Part shown: in pieces, positions 8,202-14,676 of the stretch
Layout of the letters: each line of letters begins with the position of its first letter
Numbering within the stretch: the first letter of the stretch is position 1
NCBI GenBank assembly: GCA_964534515.1
Contig: CAZHPW010000034.1
Location: forward strand, 1-22,284
Reading direction: 5' to 3'
DNA from: UBA6115 sp964534515
GTDB lineage: Bacteria > Bacillota > Clostridia > Christensenellales > Aristaeellaceae
DNA length: 22,284 nucleotides
Notes under the pieces: model-generated
Databases searched by the model: none
Told to the model about the DNA's origin: nothing
The model's input: only the letters and a program-made list of their open reading frames with translations
Translations under genes and position numbers: made by a program

Positions 8202-8256
8202 AAGAAAGAACCCGGCTGGAGCAGGCTGCAAATGCTTGCGCCGCGCATAGCCGGGT
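8202..8256 (-). promoter_or_regulatory. GC-rich stem-loop in the nusB-folD spacer (possible attenuator)
   Basis: The arms 8249-8256 and 8210-8217 form a perfect 8-bp helix (ACCCGGCT with AGCCGGGT in RNA order). The 31-nt loop holds a second hairpin (ggc/gcc plus gcaa/ttgc at 8224-8242). On the minus strand the outer helix is followed by TTCTTTCTT, an interrupted U-tract. No promoter lies between this and the folD SD. It could be a leaky terminator, an RNA processing site or a ligand-binding leader. I could not match it to a riboswitch class known to me. Confidence 0.5.
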
Positions 8257-8292
8257 ACCTTTGGCAGTTCTCATTGGTAAAATTTGTCTTGC

Positions 8293-8691
8293 TCACGGCA
8301 GTTGATTGCGGACATAGCTTCCAAGAACGCCGTTGATGAACTTGCTGTCGGATTCATCCCCATAGCGTTTGGCCAACTCTACCGCTTCATTGATGATGAC
8401 CTTGGGCAAGGCATCCTTCTGGTCCAGCTCATGCAAGGCCAAATACAGAATCGCTTTATCCAGGTTGGGAATGCGCTCCAAAGCCCTGGATGGGCTCAAG
8501 GACTGGATAATGCCACTGTACGCGCGCTCATTATCTAAGGTGCCTTGAAGGGCGAGGTCAATAAAAGCCCCGTCCTCCTCTAGGTTGTCCATGTCGTCCA
8601 TCTCTTCCAGGACGCTAGCGTTGTCGCCGTCATGGAACATACGCGCGAATATTTTTTGTAAGGCAATGCGGCGTGCCGCGTGAATTGACAT
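8293..8691 (-). CDS. nusB: Transcription antitermination factor NusB
   Basis: NusB pairs with NusE (ribosomal protein S10) on boxA RNA to promote antitermination, chiefly of rRNA operons. The all-helical 132-residue protein carries the family start ARRIALQKIFARMFH and a variable acidic stretch (EEMDDMDNLEEDGAF). It also has the conserved C-terminal half LERIPNLDKAILYLALHEL, then PKVIINEAVELAKRYGDESDSKFINGVL (quoted in parts). The ATG follows the stop codon of the DUF2273 gene with no gap, and ribosomes probably reinitiate through the weak GAAGAAGAG upstream. Placement of nusB right after asp23-type genes is typical of Clostridia. Confidence 0.95.
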   Translation of the reverse strand: MSIHAARRIALQKIFARMFHDGDNASVLEEMDDMDNLEEDGAFIDLALQGTLDNERAYSGIIQSLSPSRALERIPNLDKAILYLALHELDQKDALPKVIINEAVELAKRYGDESDSKFINGVLGSYVRNQLP

Positions 8692-9027
8692 TTACTCTTC
8701 TTCTTTCACCTGTTCGGTTTTTTCCTGGGCGTCACGCTTCATTTCGGAAGCCTTGCGAACCTTTTCCAGGTCTTCGGGTGTGTAGACAACCTTTTTGTTC
8801 TTCTCAGGCACGATTTTGTTGACGAGGCTGGCGGCGGTTTTCCCAAGGGGAGCGCCGGAGCCGATAAAGACACCAATCAGGGTTAAGACCAGCACCAGCA
8901 CCGCTTTCCAGAAGCCCAGGAAAACGAACACCAGACCAATTAAGAAGAATAAAATACCATAGGCAATCTTTGCGCAAGAACTACCCGGGGTAAACGCGGT
9001 TTTCACTTTTTCATTCAGATTATCCAT
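8692..9027 (-). CDS. DUF2273 small membrane protein of the Asp23 module
   Basis: This 111-residue protein has two adjacent hydrophobic helices (about 20-40 and 42-58; YGILFFLIGLVFVFLGFWKA begins the first). A charged cytoplasmic tail rich in Lys and Glu ends EKTEQVKEEE. DUF2273 proteins are regularly encoded with asp23 and amaP and are thought to help hold Asp23 at the membrane. Here the order asp23-amaP-DUF2273 is intact. An AAGGAG lies about 11 nt before the ATG, slightly far. The function beyond membrane association is not established. Confidence 0.85.
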   Translation of the reverse strand: MDNLNEKVKTAFTPGSSCAKIAYGILFFLIGLVFVFLGFWKAVLVLVLTLIGVFIGSGAPLGKTAASLVNKIVPEKNKKVVYTPEDLEKVRKASEMKRDAQEKTEQVKEEE

Positions 9028-9042
9028 GATGATTTTATCTCC

Positions 9043-9669
9043 TTACTTATTGGTGGCTTGTTCGGTGGTTTCAGAGGCCTCTTTGGCCGGGTCCAATGGT
9101 AGCTCCAGGCGGTCTTCTTTAATCCGGTAATTGGAGGATGAAGAGGTCAAGTCCGCCTTTTCAACGGTCACCTTAATTTCTTTGGTGTCAATGTTCAAGG
9201 TGTCCTTGAGGGTTTTCTTGATGTGGCGCTGAATCTCGCTGACAGCCTTGGGGATGTTGACATTGTTGGCCAGGGCGACCAGCAGGTCAACCTCAACGCC
9301 GTTTCTGACTGTCTGTACCTTAAAGCTTTGCAACTTGGCGGCATCCTGTTGGGACAGGCATTTTTGCACGATGGATTCAGTCGCCTGGGTGCTAATTTTA
9401 AGCTCGCCCGTATCTGTCTTTTGAGTGACGAACTCAACCTTGCTCTGCTTTAAGCGGTGAGGCAGGCTCATGCAGAAGACGCCGAAGCCCACGACAATCA
9501 ATCCGGACAGCAGAAGCAGGAAACGCGTAAGCGTCAAAAAGCCTTCGCCTTCCATGCGAATCGGGATGGCGTTGAACTGCAGGCTGCCCAGCAAAATCGC
9601 GACACCAATCGCAATCATCAAAAGGGAGCCGATAAACAGCACAAGCTTATGCGTAAACTTCAGTTTCAT
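9043..9669 (-). CDS. amaP: AmaP, membrane anchor for Asp23
   Basis: AmaP tethers the abundant Asp23 protein to the cytoplasmic membrane and is linked to cell-envelope stress in Staphylococcus. The 208-residue protein has two N-terminal transmembrane helices (about 8-30 and 45-68). A soluble domain follows with an alpha/beta pattern related to Asp23 itself (VQTVRNGVEVDLLVALANN then IPKAVSEIQRHIKK). The tail is charged and low-complexity and ends SETTEQATNK. It lies 17 nt after asp23, with CAGGGAAAG as the ribosome site. The assignment rests on architecture and position and is strong for the family, less so for the exact phenotype. Confidence 0.88.
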   Translation of the reverse strand: MKLKFTHKLVLFIGSLLMIAIGVAILLGSLQFNAIPIRMEGEGFLTLTRFLLLLSGLIVVGFGVFCMSLPHRLKQSKVEFVTQKTDTGELKISTQATESIVQKCLSQQDAAKLQSFKVQTVRNGVEVDLLVALANNVNIPKAVSEIQRHIKKTLKDTLNIDTKEIKVTVEKADLTSSSSNYRIKEDRLELPLDPAKEASETTEQATNK

Positions 9670-9686
9670 TGTGTCTTTCCCTGAAG

Positions 9687-10358
9687 TTATGCTTTGCGGC
9701 GCTTGGGCGCGGCAGGCTTCTGTTTATCTTCGGCCGGCTTTTCCTCAGCGGGTGTTTCCTCGATAATGACGGGCTTGTTTTCCACCTCTTTGGTTTCAGG
9801 TGCGGGCTCAGCCTTTTTCTCTTCGGGCTTCACTTCCTCAACCTTTTTGTCGGCGGGCTCGTCCTTGGCTTTGGCCTGCTTCTCTTCCTTGTCAGCCTTC
9901 TTGGATTTCTTGTCCTGGCTGGCTTCGGTGATGTGCTGCACATTGGCTGCTTCAATCCGGCTTTGGTTTTCCTTCTTGTCCTTTTCAAAGCTGACGCCCT
10001 GGACATGGATGTCCACCCTGACCACCTTCAGCCCGGTCATGGACTCAATGGACTTGCGGACATTCTCCTGGACTTCGGAGGCGACCTTTTGAATCGGCTG
10101 GCCATACTCCACGATGGTGTACAGGTCAACAGACACTTCTTCCGTGCCCACTTCAACCTTTACACCACGGGTGATGTTGCGGTTCTTGCTGATAATTTCG
10201 CCGAAACCGCCCGCAGTAACCATACCGGCGATGCCCTCAATCTCACTCGCGGCAATACCGGATATGATGGCGATGACTTCATTCGCGTAGGAAATCGTGC
10301 CGCCGTCTTTGACGACCGCTTCAGTGTTAACAGGCAAGTTATCCTTTTTCGGGTTCAT
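9687..10358 (-). CDS. Asp23/Gls24 envelope-stress protein with long charged tail
   Basis: Asp23-family proteins form a cytoplasmic layer beneath the membrane and affect envelope stress. The conserved core (about residues 17-127) shows GGTISYANEVIAIISGIAAS, EIEGIAGM, VEVGTEEVSVDLYTIVEYG and QENVRKSIESMTGLKVVRVD. After it comes a tail of about 95 residues made almost only of Lys, Glu, Ala, Pro and Asp, predicted disordered and ending PKRRKA. Typical family members of about 120-170 residues lack so long a tail. A near-perfect SD (TAAGGAGGTAG) and a strong promoter precede it, consistent with an abundant product. It heads the transcription unit that runs to thiI. Confidence 0.9.
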   Translation of the reverse strand: MNPKKDNLPVNTEAVVKDGGTISYANEVIAIISGIAASEIEGIAGMVTAGGFGEIISKNRNITRGVKVEVGTEEVSVDLYTIVEYGQPIQKVASEVQENVRKSIESMTGLKVVRVDIHVQGVSFEKDKKENQSRIEAANVQHITEASQDKKSKKADKEEKQAKAKDEPADKKVEEVKPEEKKAEPAPETKEVENKPVIIEETPAEEKPAEDKQKPAAPKRRKA

Positions 10359-10385
10359 ATTTCTACCTCCTTAGGATTCTCGTTC

Positions 10386-10414
10386 AGTATACCAAAACGA
10401 GGGCTGGTTGACAA
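10386..10414 (-). promoter_or_regulatory. Strong promoter of the asp23-to-thiI unit, with palindrome on the -35
   Basis: TTGTCA (10414-10409), a 17-bp spacer and TATACT (10391-10386) each match the sigma-A consensus at five of six bases with ideal spacing. A 13-bp palindrome, TGGTTGTCAACCA (10405-10417 as read on either strand, with one central base), covers the -35 box. It could be an operator. Confidence 0.82.
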
Positions 10415-10439
10415 CCAAAAAGCCTATCCCTGCTTTGAT

Positions 10440-12218
10440 TTACTTGAGGTGAAGCATGGTCAACTGATCGTCGCTGACCTTGGAAGGCGTATCCATCATC
10501 AGGCAGGAAGCGTTTTGCGCCTTGGGGAAGGCGATGACATCACGCAGGCTTTCACTGCCCAGCAAAATCATCATCAGCCTGTCCACACCAAAGGCAAAGC
10601 CGCCGTGTGGGGGCGTGCCGTACTTAAACGCTTCAAGCAGGAAGCCAAAGCGCTCCCAGGCTTCTTCATGAGTAAAGCCGAGCATGGAGAACATCTTCTC
10701 CTGTAGGTCAGAGGCATGGATACGAATGCTGCCGGAACCCATTTCAACGCCGTTGAGGACCAGGTCATAGGACTTGGCACGGACCTCTTCAGGATGCTCT
10801 TGAAGCAGAGCAAAATCCTCTTCCATGGGCATGGTGAAGGGATGATGGGCGGCGGTATAGCGCTCGGCTTCCTCATTCCACTCAAGGAGAGGGAACTCAG
10901 TAATCCACACCAGGTGGTATTCATCGGCGTTGACCAAATTAAGCTGCTTGGCCAGCTTTACGCGCAACTGCCCCATGGCGTTAAGCGCGACCAGGCGCTT
11001 GTCCGCAATCAGGAACAGCGCGTCACCGGGTTTGGCATCCATGGTTTTGAGCAGGGCGTCCATCTTTTCCTGGGGCACAAACTTCGCGAAGCTGGAGCGC
11101 AGGCTGCCGTCCTCGTTGATGGTGAGCCAAGCCAGGCCTTTGACATGGTAGGTCTTGACATACTCACCCAGCGCGTCCATCTCCTTGCGGGAGAGGTGAG
11201 CGGAAGCCCCGTCGGCCTTCATGGCGCAGACACGGTTGCCGTCCTTGACGGCTGACTCAAAGATGGAGAAGCCGCAATCCTGCGCCCAGTCGTTGAGATT
11301 TTGAATCTTCATGCCATAGCGCAAGTCAGGCTTGTCGCTGCCATAGGATTCCATCGCTTCCTTCCAGGTCATTCGCTGCAGGGGCAGGGTGATGTCAATG
11401 CCCTTGATATCCTTGAACACCTCGGCAAAGGCGCCTTCCACCACGTCCTGAACATCCTTGGGCTCCACAAAGCTCATCTCCAGATCCAGCTGGGTGAACT
11501 CAGGCTGACGGTCCGCGCGGCTGTCCTCATCACGGAAGCACTTGGCGAACTGGAAATAGCGGTCCAGGCCGGACAGCATCAAAAGCTGCTTATAAATCTG
11601 CGGGCTTTGCGGCAGCGCGTAGAATTCGCCCTGATGCAGGCGGCTGGGCACCAAGAAGTCACGCGCGCCTTCCGGGGTGGACTTGGTCATGATGGGGGTT
11701 TCCACCTCAACAAAGCCCTCGGAAATCATGTGCCTGCGCACCGCGTTTACGGTCTTTGAGCGCACTTGGAGCATGTTTTGCATGCTGGGCCGGCGCAAGT
11801 CCAGATACCGGTACTTCAGGCGAACCGCTTCGTTCTCATTGGCGCCGTCATCGGTATAAATGGGCGGGGTTGCCGCCTCATTGAGCAATTTGGCTTCCTT
11901 GACCTCAACCTCAATGGTTCCGGTCTTTAGTTTGTCGTTGATGGCAGCCGCATCGCGCTTCTTCACTACACCGCGAACCGCCAGGACAAATTCCGAGCGC
12001 AGAGACTCAGCTAATTGATAGGTCTTCTCGTCCATGTGATTGGCGTCAAACACCAGCTGAATCAAGCCGCTGCGGTCGCGCAGCCAGACAAACAAAATGC
12101 CGCCCATGTTGCGCACGCGGGAAACCCAACCCATCAGTGTCACTTCCTGACCGATGTGCTTCTCCCCCAGTTCAGCGCAGCGAAAATCACGTTTCCAATT
12201 CCCCAAGAACTCAGCCAT
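10440..12218 (-). CDS. aspS: Aspartyl-tRNA synthetase, bacterial type
   Basis: AspRS charges tRNA-Asp. The N-terminal OB anticodon domain (about 1-105) is followed by the class II core with RLKYRYLDLRRP, the motif-2 region FRDEDSRADRQPEFTQLDLEMSF (quoted across the loop) and the bacterial GAD insertion. The C-terminal motif 3 is PPHGGFAFGVDRLMM. The frame is open to 12272, but GGAGG lies 5 nt before the ATG at 12218, giving 592 residues and an 8-bp overlap with hisS. Compared with E. coli, OB-loop residues R28 and F35 are kept, while D29, L30 and D37 become N, M and W. Whether it also charges tRNA-Asn cannot be decided here. Confidence 0.96.
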   Translation of the reverse strand: MAEFLGNWKRDFRCAELGEKHIGQEVTLMGWVSRVRNMGGILFVWLRDRSGLIQLVFDANHMDEKTYQLAESLRSEFVLAVRGVVKKRDAAAINDKLKTGTIEVEVKEAKLLNEAATPPIYTDDGANENEAVRLKYRYLDLRRPSMQNMLQVRSKTVNAVRRHMISEGFVEVETPIMTKSTPEGARDFLVPSRLHQGEFYALPQSPQIYKQLLMLSGLDRYFQFAKCFRDEDSRADRQPEFTQLDLEMSFVEPKDVQDVVEGAFAEVFKDIKGIDITLPLQRMTWKEAMESYGSDKPDLRYGMKIQNLNDWAQDCGFSIFESAVKDGNRVCAMKADGASAHLSRKEMDALGEYVKTYHVKGLAWLTINEDGSLRSSFAKFVPQEKMDALLKTMDAKPGDALFLIADKRLVALNAMGQLRVKLAKQLNLVNADEYHLVWITEFPLLEWNEEAERYTAAHHPFTMPMEEDFALLQEHPEEVRAKSYDLVLNGVEMGSGSIRIHASDLQEKMFSMLGFTHEEAWERFGFLLEAFKYGTPPHGGFAFGVDRLMMILLGSESLRDVIAFPKAQNASCLMMDTPSKVSDDQLTMLHLK

Positions 12219-13500
12219 TCTGTCCTCCATCTCTGCCAAAAAGCAGGGTTTTAATCGTTTCAGCGGATTCATTGACCGGTACTTCTTTTTCTTCCCCGGT
12301 CTTCATGTTTTTAATTTTTGATGTGCCTCTTTGCAGCTCATCGCCGCCCAGGATGACAATCAATTGGACCCCCAACTTATCCGCATAGCGGAACTGGGCT
12401 TTGAGGCTTCGGTCCATGTGGTCCCAATCGGCCTTGACGCTCATATTCCGCAGTTCCATGCAGAGGTTGAAAGCGGGCAGGCGGCCTTCTTCGCCAAGTG
12501 AAGCGATGAACACTTCAGTCACGCCCGGATCTTCCGGCACAATGCCCTGGTTTTGCAACTCAAGGATAATGCGCTCAGTGCCGATGCCAAAGCCAACGCC
12601 TGGCATTTCCGGACCGCCGATTTCCTTGACCAGGCCGTCATACCTGCCGCCGCCGCAAAGAGCGAGCTCCCCGCGCGGGGTATTCATGACGATTTCAAAC
12701 ACGGTCTTGGTGTAATAGTCCAAACCCCTGACAATTTGCGGGTCAATGGTGACATCCAGCCGTCTTTCCTTCAGCAGGGTTTGCAGGTTTGTAAAATGGG
12801 TGTCGCATTCCTCGCACAGGTATTGCAGGATGTTGGGCGCGTCTTTGGTTATCGCCTGGCAGCTTTTCTCCTTGCAATCCAGGATGCGCAGCGGGTTGCG
12901 GTTGAAGCGTTCCCGGCACTGGCCGCAGAGGTTGGGCAGGTTGTCCTGCAGGTAGTCTTTCAGCGCCTTTTGATAATTGGGACGGCAGACCGGGCAGCCG
13001 ATGGAGTTCACCTTGACAGCCAGGTTTTTCATGCCAAGGCGGCCAAGGATTTTAAGAACTGTTAATATCACCTCGGCGTCCGCCGTCGGCCCTTTCACCC
13101 CAAAACACTCCATGCCAAACTGGTGATGCTCCCTCAGCCGGCCATGCTGGGGGTTCTCATAACGGAAAATGGGGTTATTGAGGTAGTACATCTTAACCGG
13201 CAAGGGCTCAGCATACAGTTTGTGTTCCACAAGCGCCCGGACAGCGCCGGCGGTGCCTTCGGGTTTTAAGGTGATGGAGCGCTCGCCCTTGTCCAAAAAG
13301 GTATACATTTCCTTCTGAACGATGTCCGTGGTATCCCCCACGCCCCGCTCAAACAGCTCGGTATACTCAAAAACCGGCGTCCTGACCTCGCGGTATCCGG
13401 CCAGGGCGGCCTCTTCCCGCATGATTTGCTCTATCCACTGCCACAGGTAGCTCTCCTTGGGAAGCATGTCCCTTGTGCCCTTGGGGCTTTGAATATCCAT
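12211..13500 (-). CDS. hisS: Histidyl-tRNA synthetase
   Basis: HisRS charges tRNA-His. The 429 residues contain the start IQSPKGTRDMLP, motif 1 and TLKPEGTAGAVRAL, and motif 2 around FRYENPQHGRLREHHQFGME. The histidine-specific motifs RGLDYYTKTVFE and CGGGRYDGL, and motif 3 GVGFGIGTERI, are also present. A cysteine-rich insertion (CPVC, CGQC, CKEKSC, CEEC at roughly 175-240) is common in Clostridia and may bind zinc. A C-terminal anticodon-binding domain follows. AGGAGG lies 5 nt before the ATG, immediately after the T-run of the leader terminator. It overlaps aspS by 8 bp. Confidence 0.96.
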   Translation of the reverse strand: MDIQSPKGTRDMLPKESYLWQWIEQIMREEAALAGYREVRTPVFEYTELFERGVGDTTDIVQKEMYTFLDKGERSITLKPEGTAGAVRALVEHKLYAEPLPVKMYYLNNPIFRYENPQHGRLREHHQFGMECFGVKGPTADAEVILTVLKILGRLGMKNLAVKVNSIGCPVCRPNYQKALKDYLQDNLPNLCGQCRERFNRNPLRILDCKEKSCQAITKDAPNILQYLCEECDTHFTNLQTLLKERRLDVTIDPQIVRGLDYYTKTVFEIVMNTPRGELALCGGGRYDGLVKEIGGPEMPGVGFGIGTERIILELQNQGIVPEDPGVTEVFIASLGEEGRLPAFNLCMELRNMSVKADWDHMDRSLKAQFRYADKLGVQLIVILGGDELQRGTSKIKNMKTGEEKEVPVNESAETIKTLLFGRDGGQNG

Positions 13501-13511
13501 CGTCTCCTCCT

Positions 13512-13544
13512 AAAAAAATCGCCCACGCTCTATGCGCGGGACGA
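13512..13544 (-). terminator. Regulated terminator of the hisS T-box
   Basis: In RNA order the arms 13544-13534 and 13528-13519 form a GC-rich helix (one bulge, one mismatch, 5-nt loop). It is followed at once by seven T on the minus strand (13518-13512). The 5' arm includes CGTCCC, the part used by the competing T-box antiterminator. The hisS SD starts just after the T-run. Confidence 0.88.
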
Positions 13545-13730
13545 GTTCATCGCGTTGCCACCCTGCTTGCGCCGTATTTACGGCGCCTCTTAAATCCCTT
13601 AACGCGGGGCACGCTTGCTCTCGCAAGGAACTCCGGGTTGTCCCGCGGGCAATCACATAAGTGGCTTTCAGCGCCTGCCGCTCTCTCTGTGAATGGAATT
13701 GCTTCGCTTCTTTCCCATCAAAGTCCTTGC
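13512..13730 (-). promoter_or_regulatory. T-box leader of hisS-aspS, probably tRNA-Asp specific
   Basis: T-box RNAs bind an uncharged tRNA and switch a terminator to an antiterminator. The diagnostic AGGGTGGCAACGCG lies at 13564-13551. Upstream are a stem III hairpin (13569-13586, perfect 8-bp arms), a Stem I with K-turn-like GATGGG/CCCGGAG (around 13719-13631), and an AGAGAG element (13686-13681). The specifier loop is best read as GAC (13642-13640) followed by A. The tRNA-end-binding bulge is TGGC (13560-13557), which pairs with a discriminator G as in tRNA-Asp, not the C of tRNA-His. The terminator is listed separately. The specifier was folded by hand and is less certain than the T-box call. 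Confidence 0.9.
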
Positions 13731-13735
13731 CAAGC

Positions 13736-13764
13736 ATTATAAAATTGACCGCCGCCTTTGTCAA
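13736..13764 (-). promoter_or_regulatory. Consensus sigma-A promoter of the hisS-aspS operon
   Basis: TTGACA (13764-13759), a spacer of exactly 17 bp and TATAAT (13741-13736) match consensus at all twelve positions. The expected transcript start near 13729 lies directly before Stem I of the T-box. Such a strong promoter fits control at the level of termination. Confidence 0.93.
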
Positions 13765-13770
13765 TCAACC

Positions 13771-13806
13771 AAAAGAAAAGGGACTGCCGTTTTTGGCAGC
13801 CCCTTT
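13771..13806 (-). terminator. Terminator of the metNIQ operon
   Basis: Twelve-base arms (13806-13795 with 13788-13777, one A-C mismatch) flank a 6-nt loop. On the minus strand the hairpin is followed by TTTTCTTTT. It begins 14 nt after the metQ stop and ends just before the hisS promoter, insulating the two operons. Confidence 0.9.
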
Positions 13807-13819
13807 ATAATGGACCTAA

Positions 13820-14650
13820 TTATTCGGCGACCTGGAAAGCCGGGATGACGCCGCCCTTGAAGTCGGGGTTGTTCTCAATGTAGTCCTTGATTTTCTGGGT
13901 GTAGAGCGCCTTCCTCAGCGCTTCCACAAAGGGCTCGTTCTCCTTGTCAACGCGGACCACAACATAGTTGGTGTAGCGCTGCGCGGTTTCACCTTCGCTG
14001 GGCTCAACAAAGATGGAGTCGGTGGTGGGGTTGAGGCCGGCGCCGACCGCGTAGTTGCCGTTGATGACCGCAAAGGCGACATCCTGCAGGGCGGTGGGAA
14101 CCAGTTCGGCCAGCAGTTCTTCAAACTTCAGGTTCTTGGGGTTGTCCACAACGTCCAGGGTGGAGTAGTTGTTTTCAGGGGTCGCGCCTTCGGGCAGGGT
14201 GAGCAGGCCGGCGGCCTGCAGGAGGAAGAGCGCGCGGCTCTGGTTGGTGGGGTCATTGGGCAGGGCGATGCTGTCGCCTTCAGCCAGCTCTTCCAGGCTG
14301 CTCTTGGTGCCGGCATACAGGCCAAAGGGCTCATAGTGAACCGGAATCACCGCGACCAGTTTTTCCTCGTCCTTGGTTTCGGCGTTGTAGGAATTCAGAT
14401 AAGGGGTGTGCTGGAAGAAGTTGCCGTCAATTTCGCCGGAGGAAGCCGCGAGGTTGGGCAGGACATAATCGGTGAAAACAGTAACTTCAAGGTCATAACC
14501 CAGCGCTTTGAGGTCCTCAACGACCTGTTCCAGAATGAGCGCGTGAGGCGTCGGGGAAGCGCCGATATTCACCTTTTGGTTTTCGGCAAGGGCGGCGACG
14601 GAGGACAGGGCCAGGACCAGGGCGAGAGCCAGAACTAAGAATTTTTTCAT
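13820..14650 (-). CDS. metQ: MetQ/NlpA-type methionine-binding protein, no lipobox
   Basis: This is the substrate-binding protein of the methionine ABC importer. The 276 residues start with a signal peptide (MKKFLVLALALVLALSS, probable cleavage after AALA). The mature domain carries FFQHTPYL, ALPNDPTNQSRAL, LDVVDNPKNLKF and VINGNYA, all typical of MetQ. There is no lipobox cysteine, so it should be cut by signal peptidase I instead of being lipidated. After the initiator there is no Met and no Cys in the whole protein. AAAGGAG sits 6 nt before the ATG. It is the last gene of metN-metI-metQ and is followed by a terminator. Binding of D-Met or other amino acids cannot be excluded. Confidence 0.92.
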   Translation of the reverse strand: MKKFLVLALALVLALSSVAALAENQKVNIGASPTPHALILEQVVEDLKALGYDLEVTVFTDYVLPNLAASSGEIDGNFFQHTPYLNSYNAETKDEEKLVAVIPVHYEPFGLYAGTKSSLEELAEGDSIALPNDPTNQSRALFLLQAAGLLTLPEGATPENNYSTLDVVDNPKNLKFEELLAELVPTALQDVAFAVINGNYAVGAGLNPTTDSIFVEPSEGETAQRYTNYVVVRVDKENEPFVEALRKALYTQKIKDYIENNPDFKGGVIPAFQVAE

Positions 14651-14676
14651 GGGGTACTCCTTTCAAATTTGCGGTG

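Noticed and set aside
8172..8231. 20-residue N-terminal extension of folD
   Set aside because: The extension reads through the leader hairpin and has no SD. The ATG at 8171 has AAAGGAG at 7 nt and matches the family start.
8172..8292. THF or ZTP (pfl) riboswitch before folD
   Set aside because: I could not find the conserved CCGCCUGGGC-type ZTP core or the THF consensus. Only generic hairpins are visible.
10415..10439. Terminator between aspS and asp23
   Set aside because: Only a 5-bp AAAGC/GCTTT stem with an 8-nt loop could be drawn, too weak to call. Readthrough from aspS into asp23 is possible.
9669..10706. 345-codon open frame on the plus strand
   Set aside because: It is antisense to asp23 and the end of aspS, has a low-complexity Leu/Phe/Gly composition with no family resemblance, and mirrors the Lys/Glu-rich tail codons of asp23.
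12219..12272. 18-residue N-terminal extension of aspS
   Set aside because: The GGAGG just before the ATG at 12218 and the normal family start MAEFLGNWKR-like region favour the shorter form.
13661..13663. CAC (His) triplet in Stem I as an alternative T-box specifier
   Set aside because: It falls in the distal half of Stem I next to the apical region rather than above the K-turn helix, is followed by T rather than a purine, and conflicts with the TGGC bulge.
13510..13764. 84-codon minus-strand frame upstream of hisS
   Set aside because: It starts inside the -35 box and runs through the T-box RNA structures. It is chance coding over a leader.
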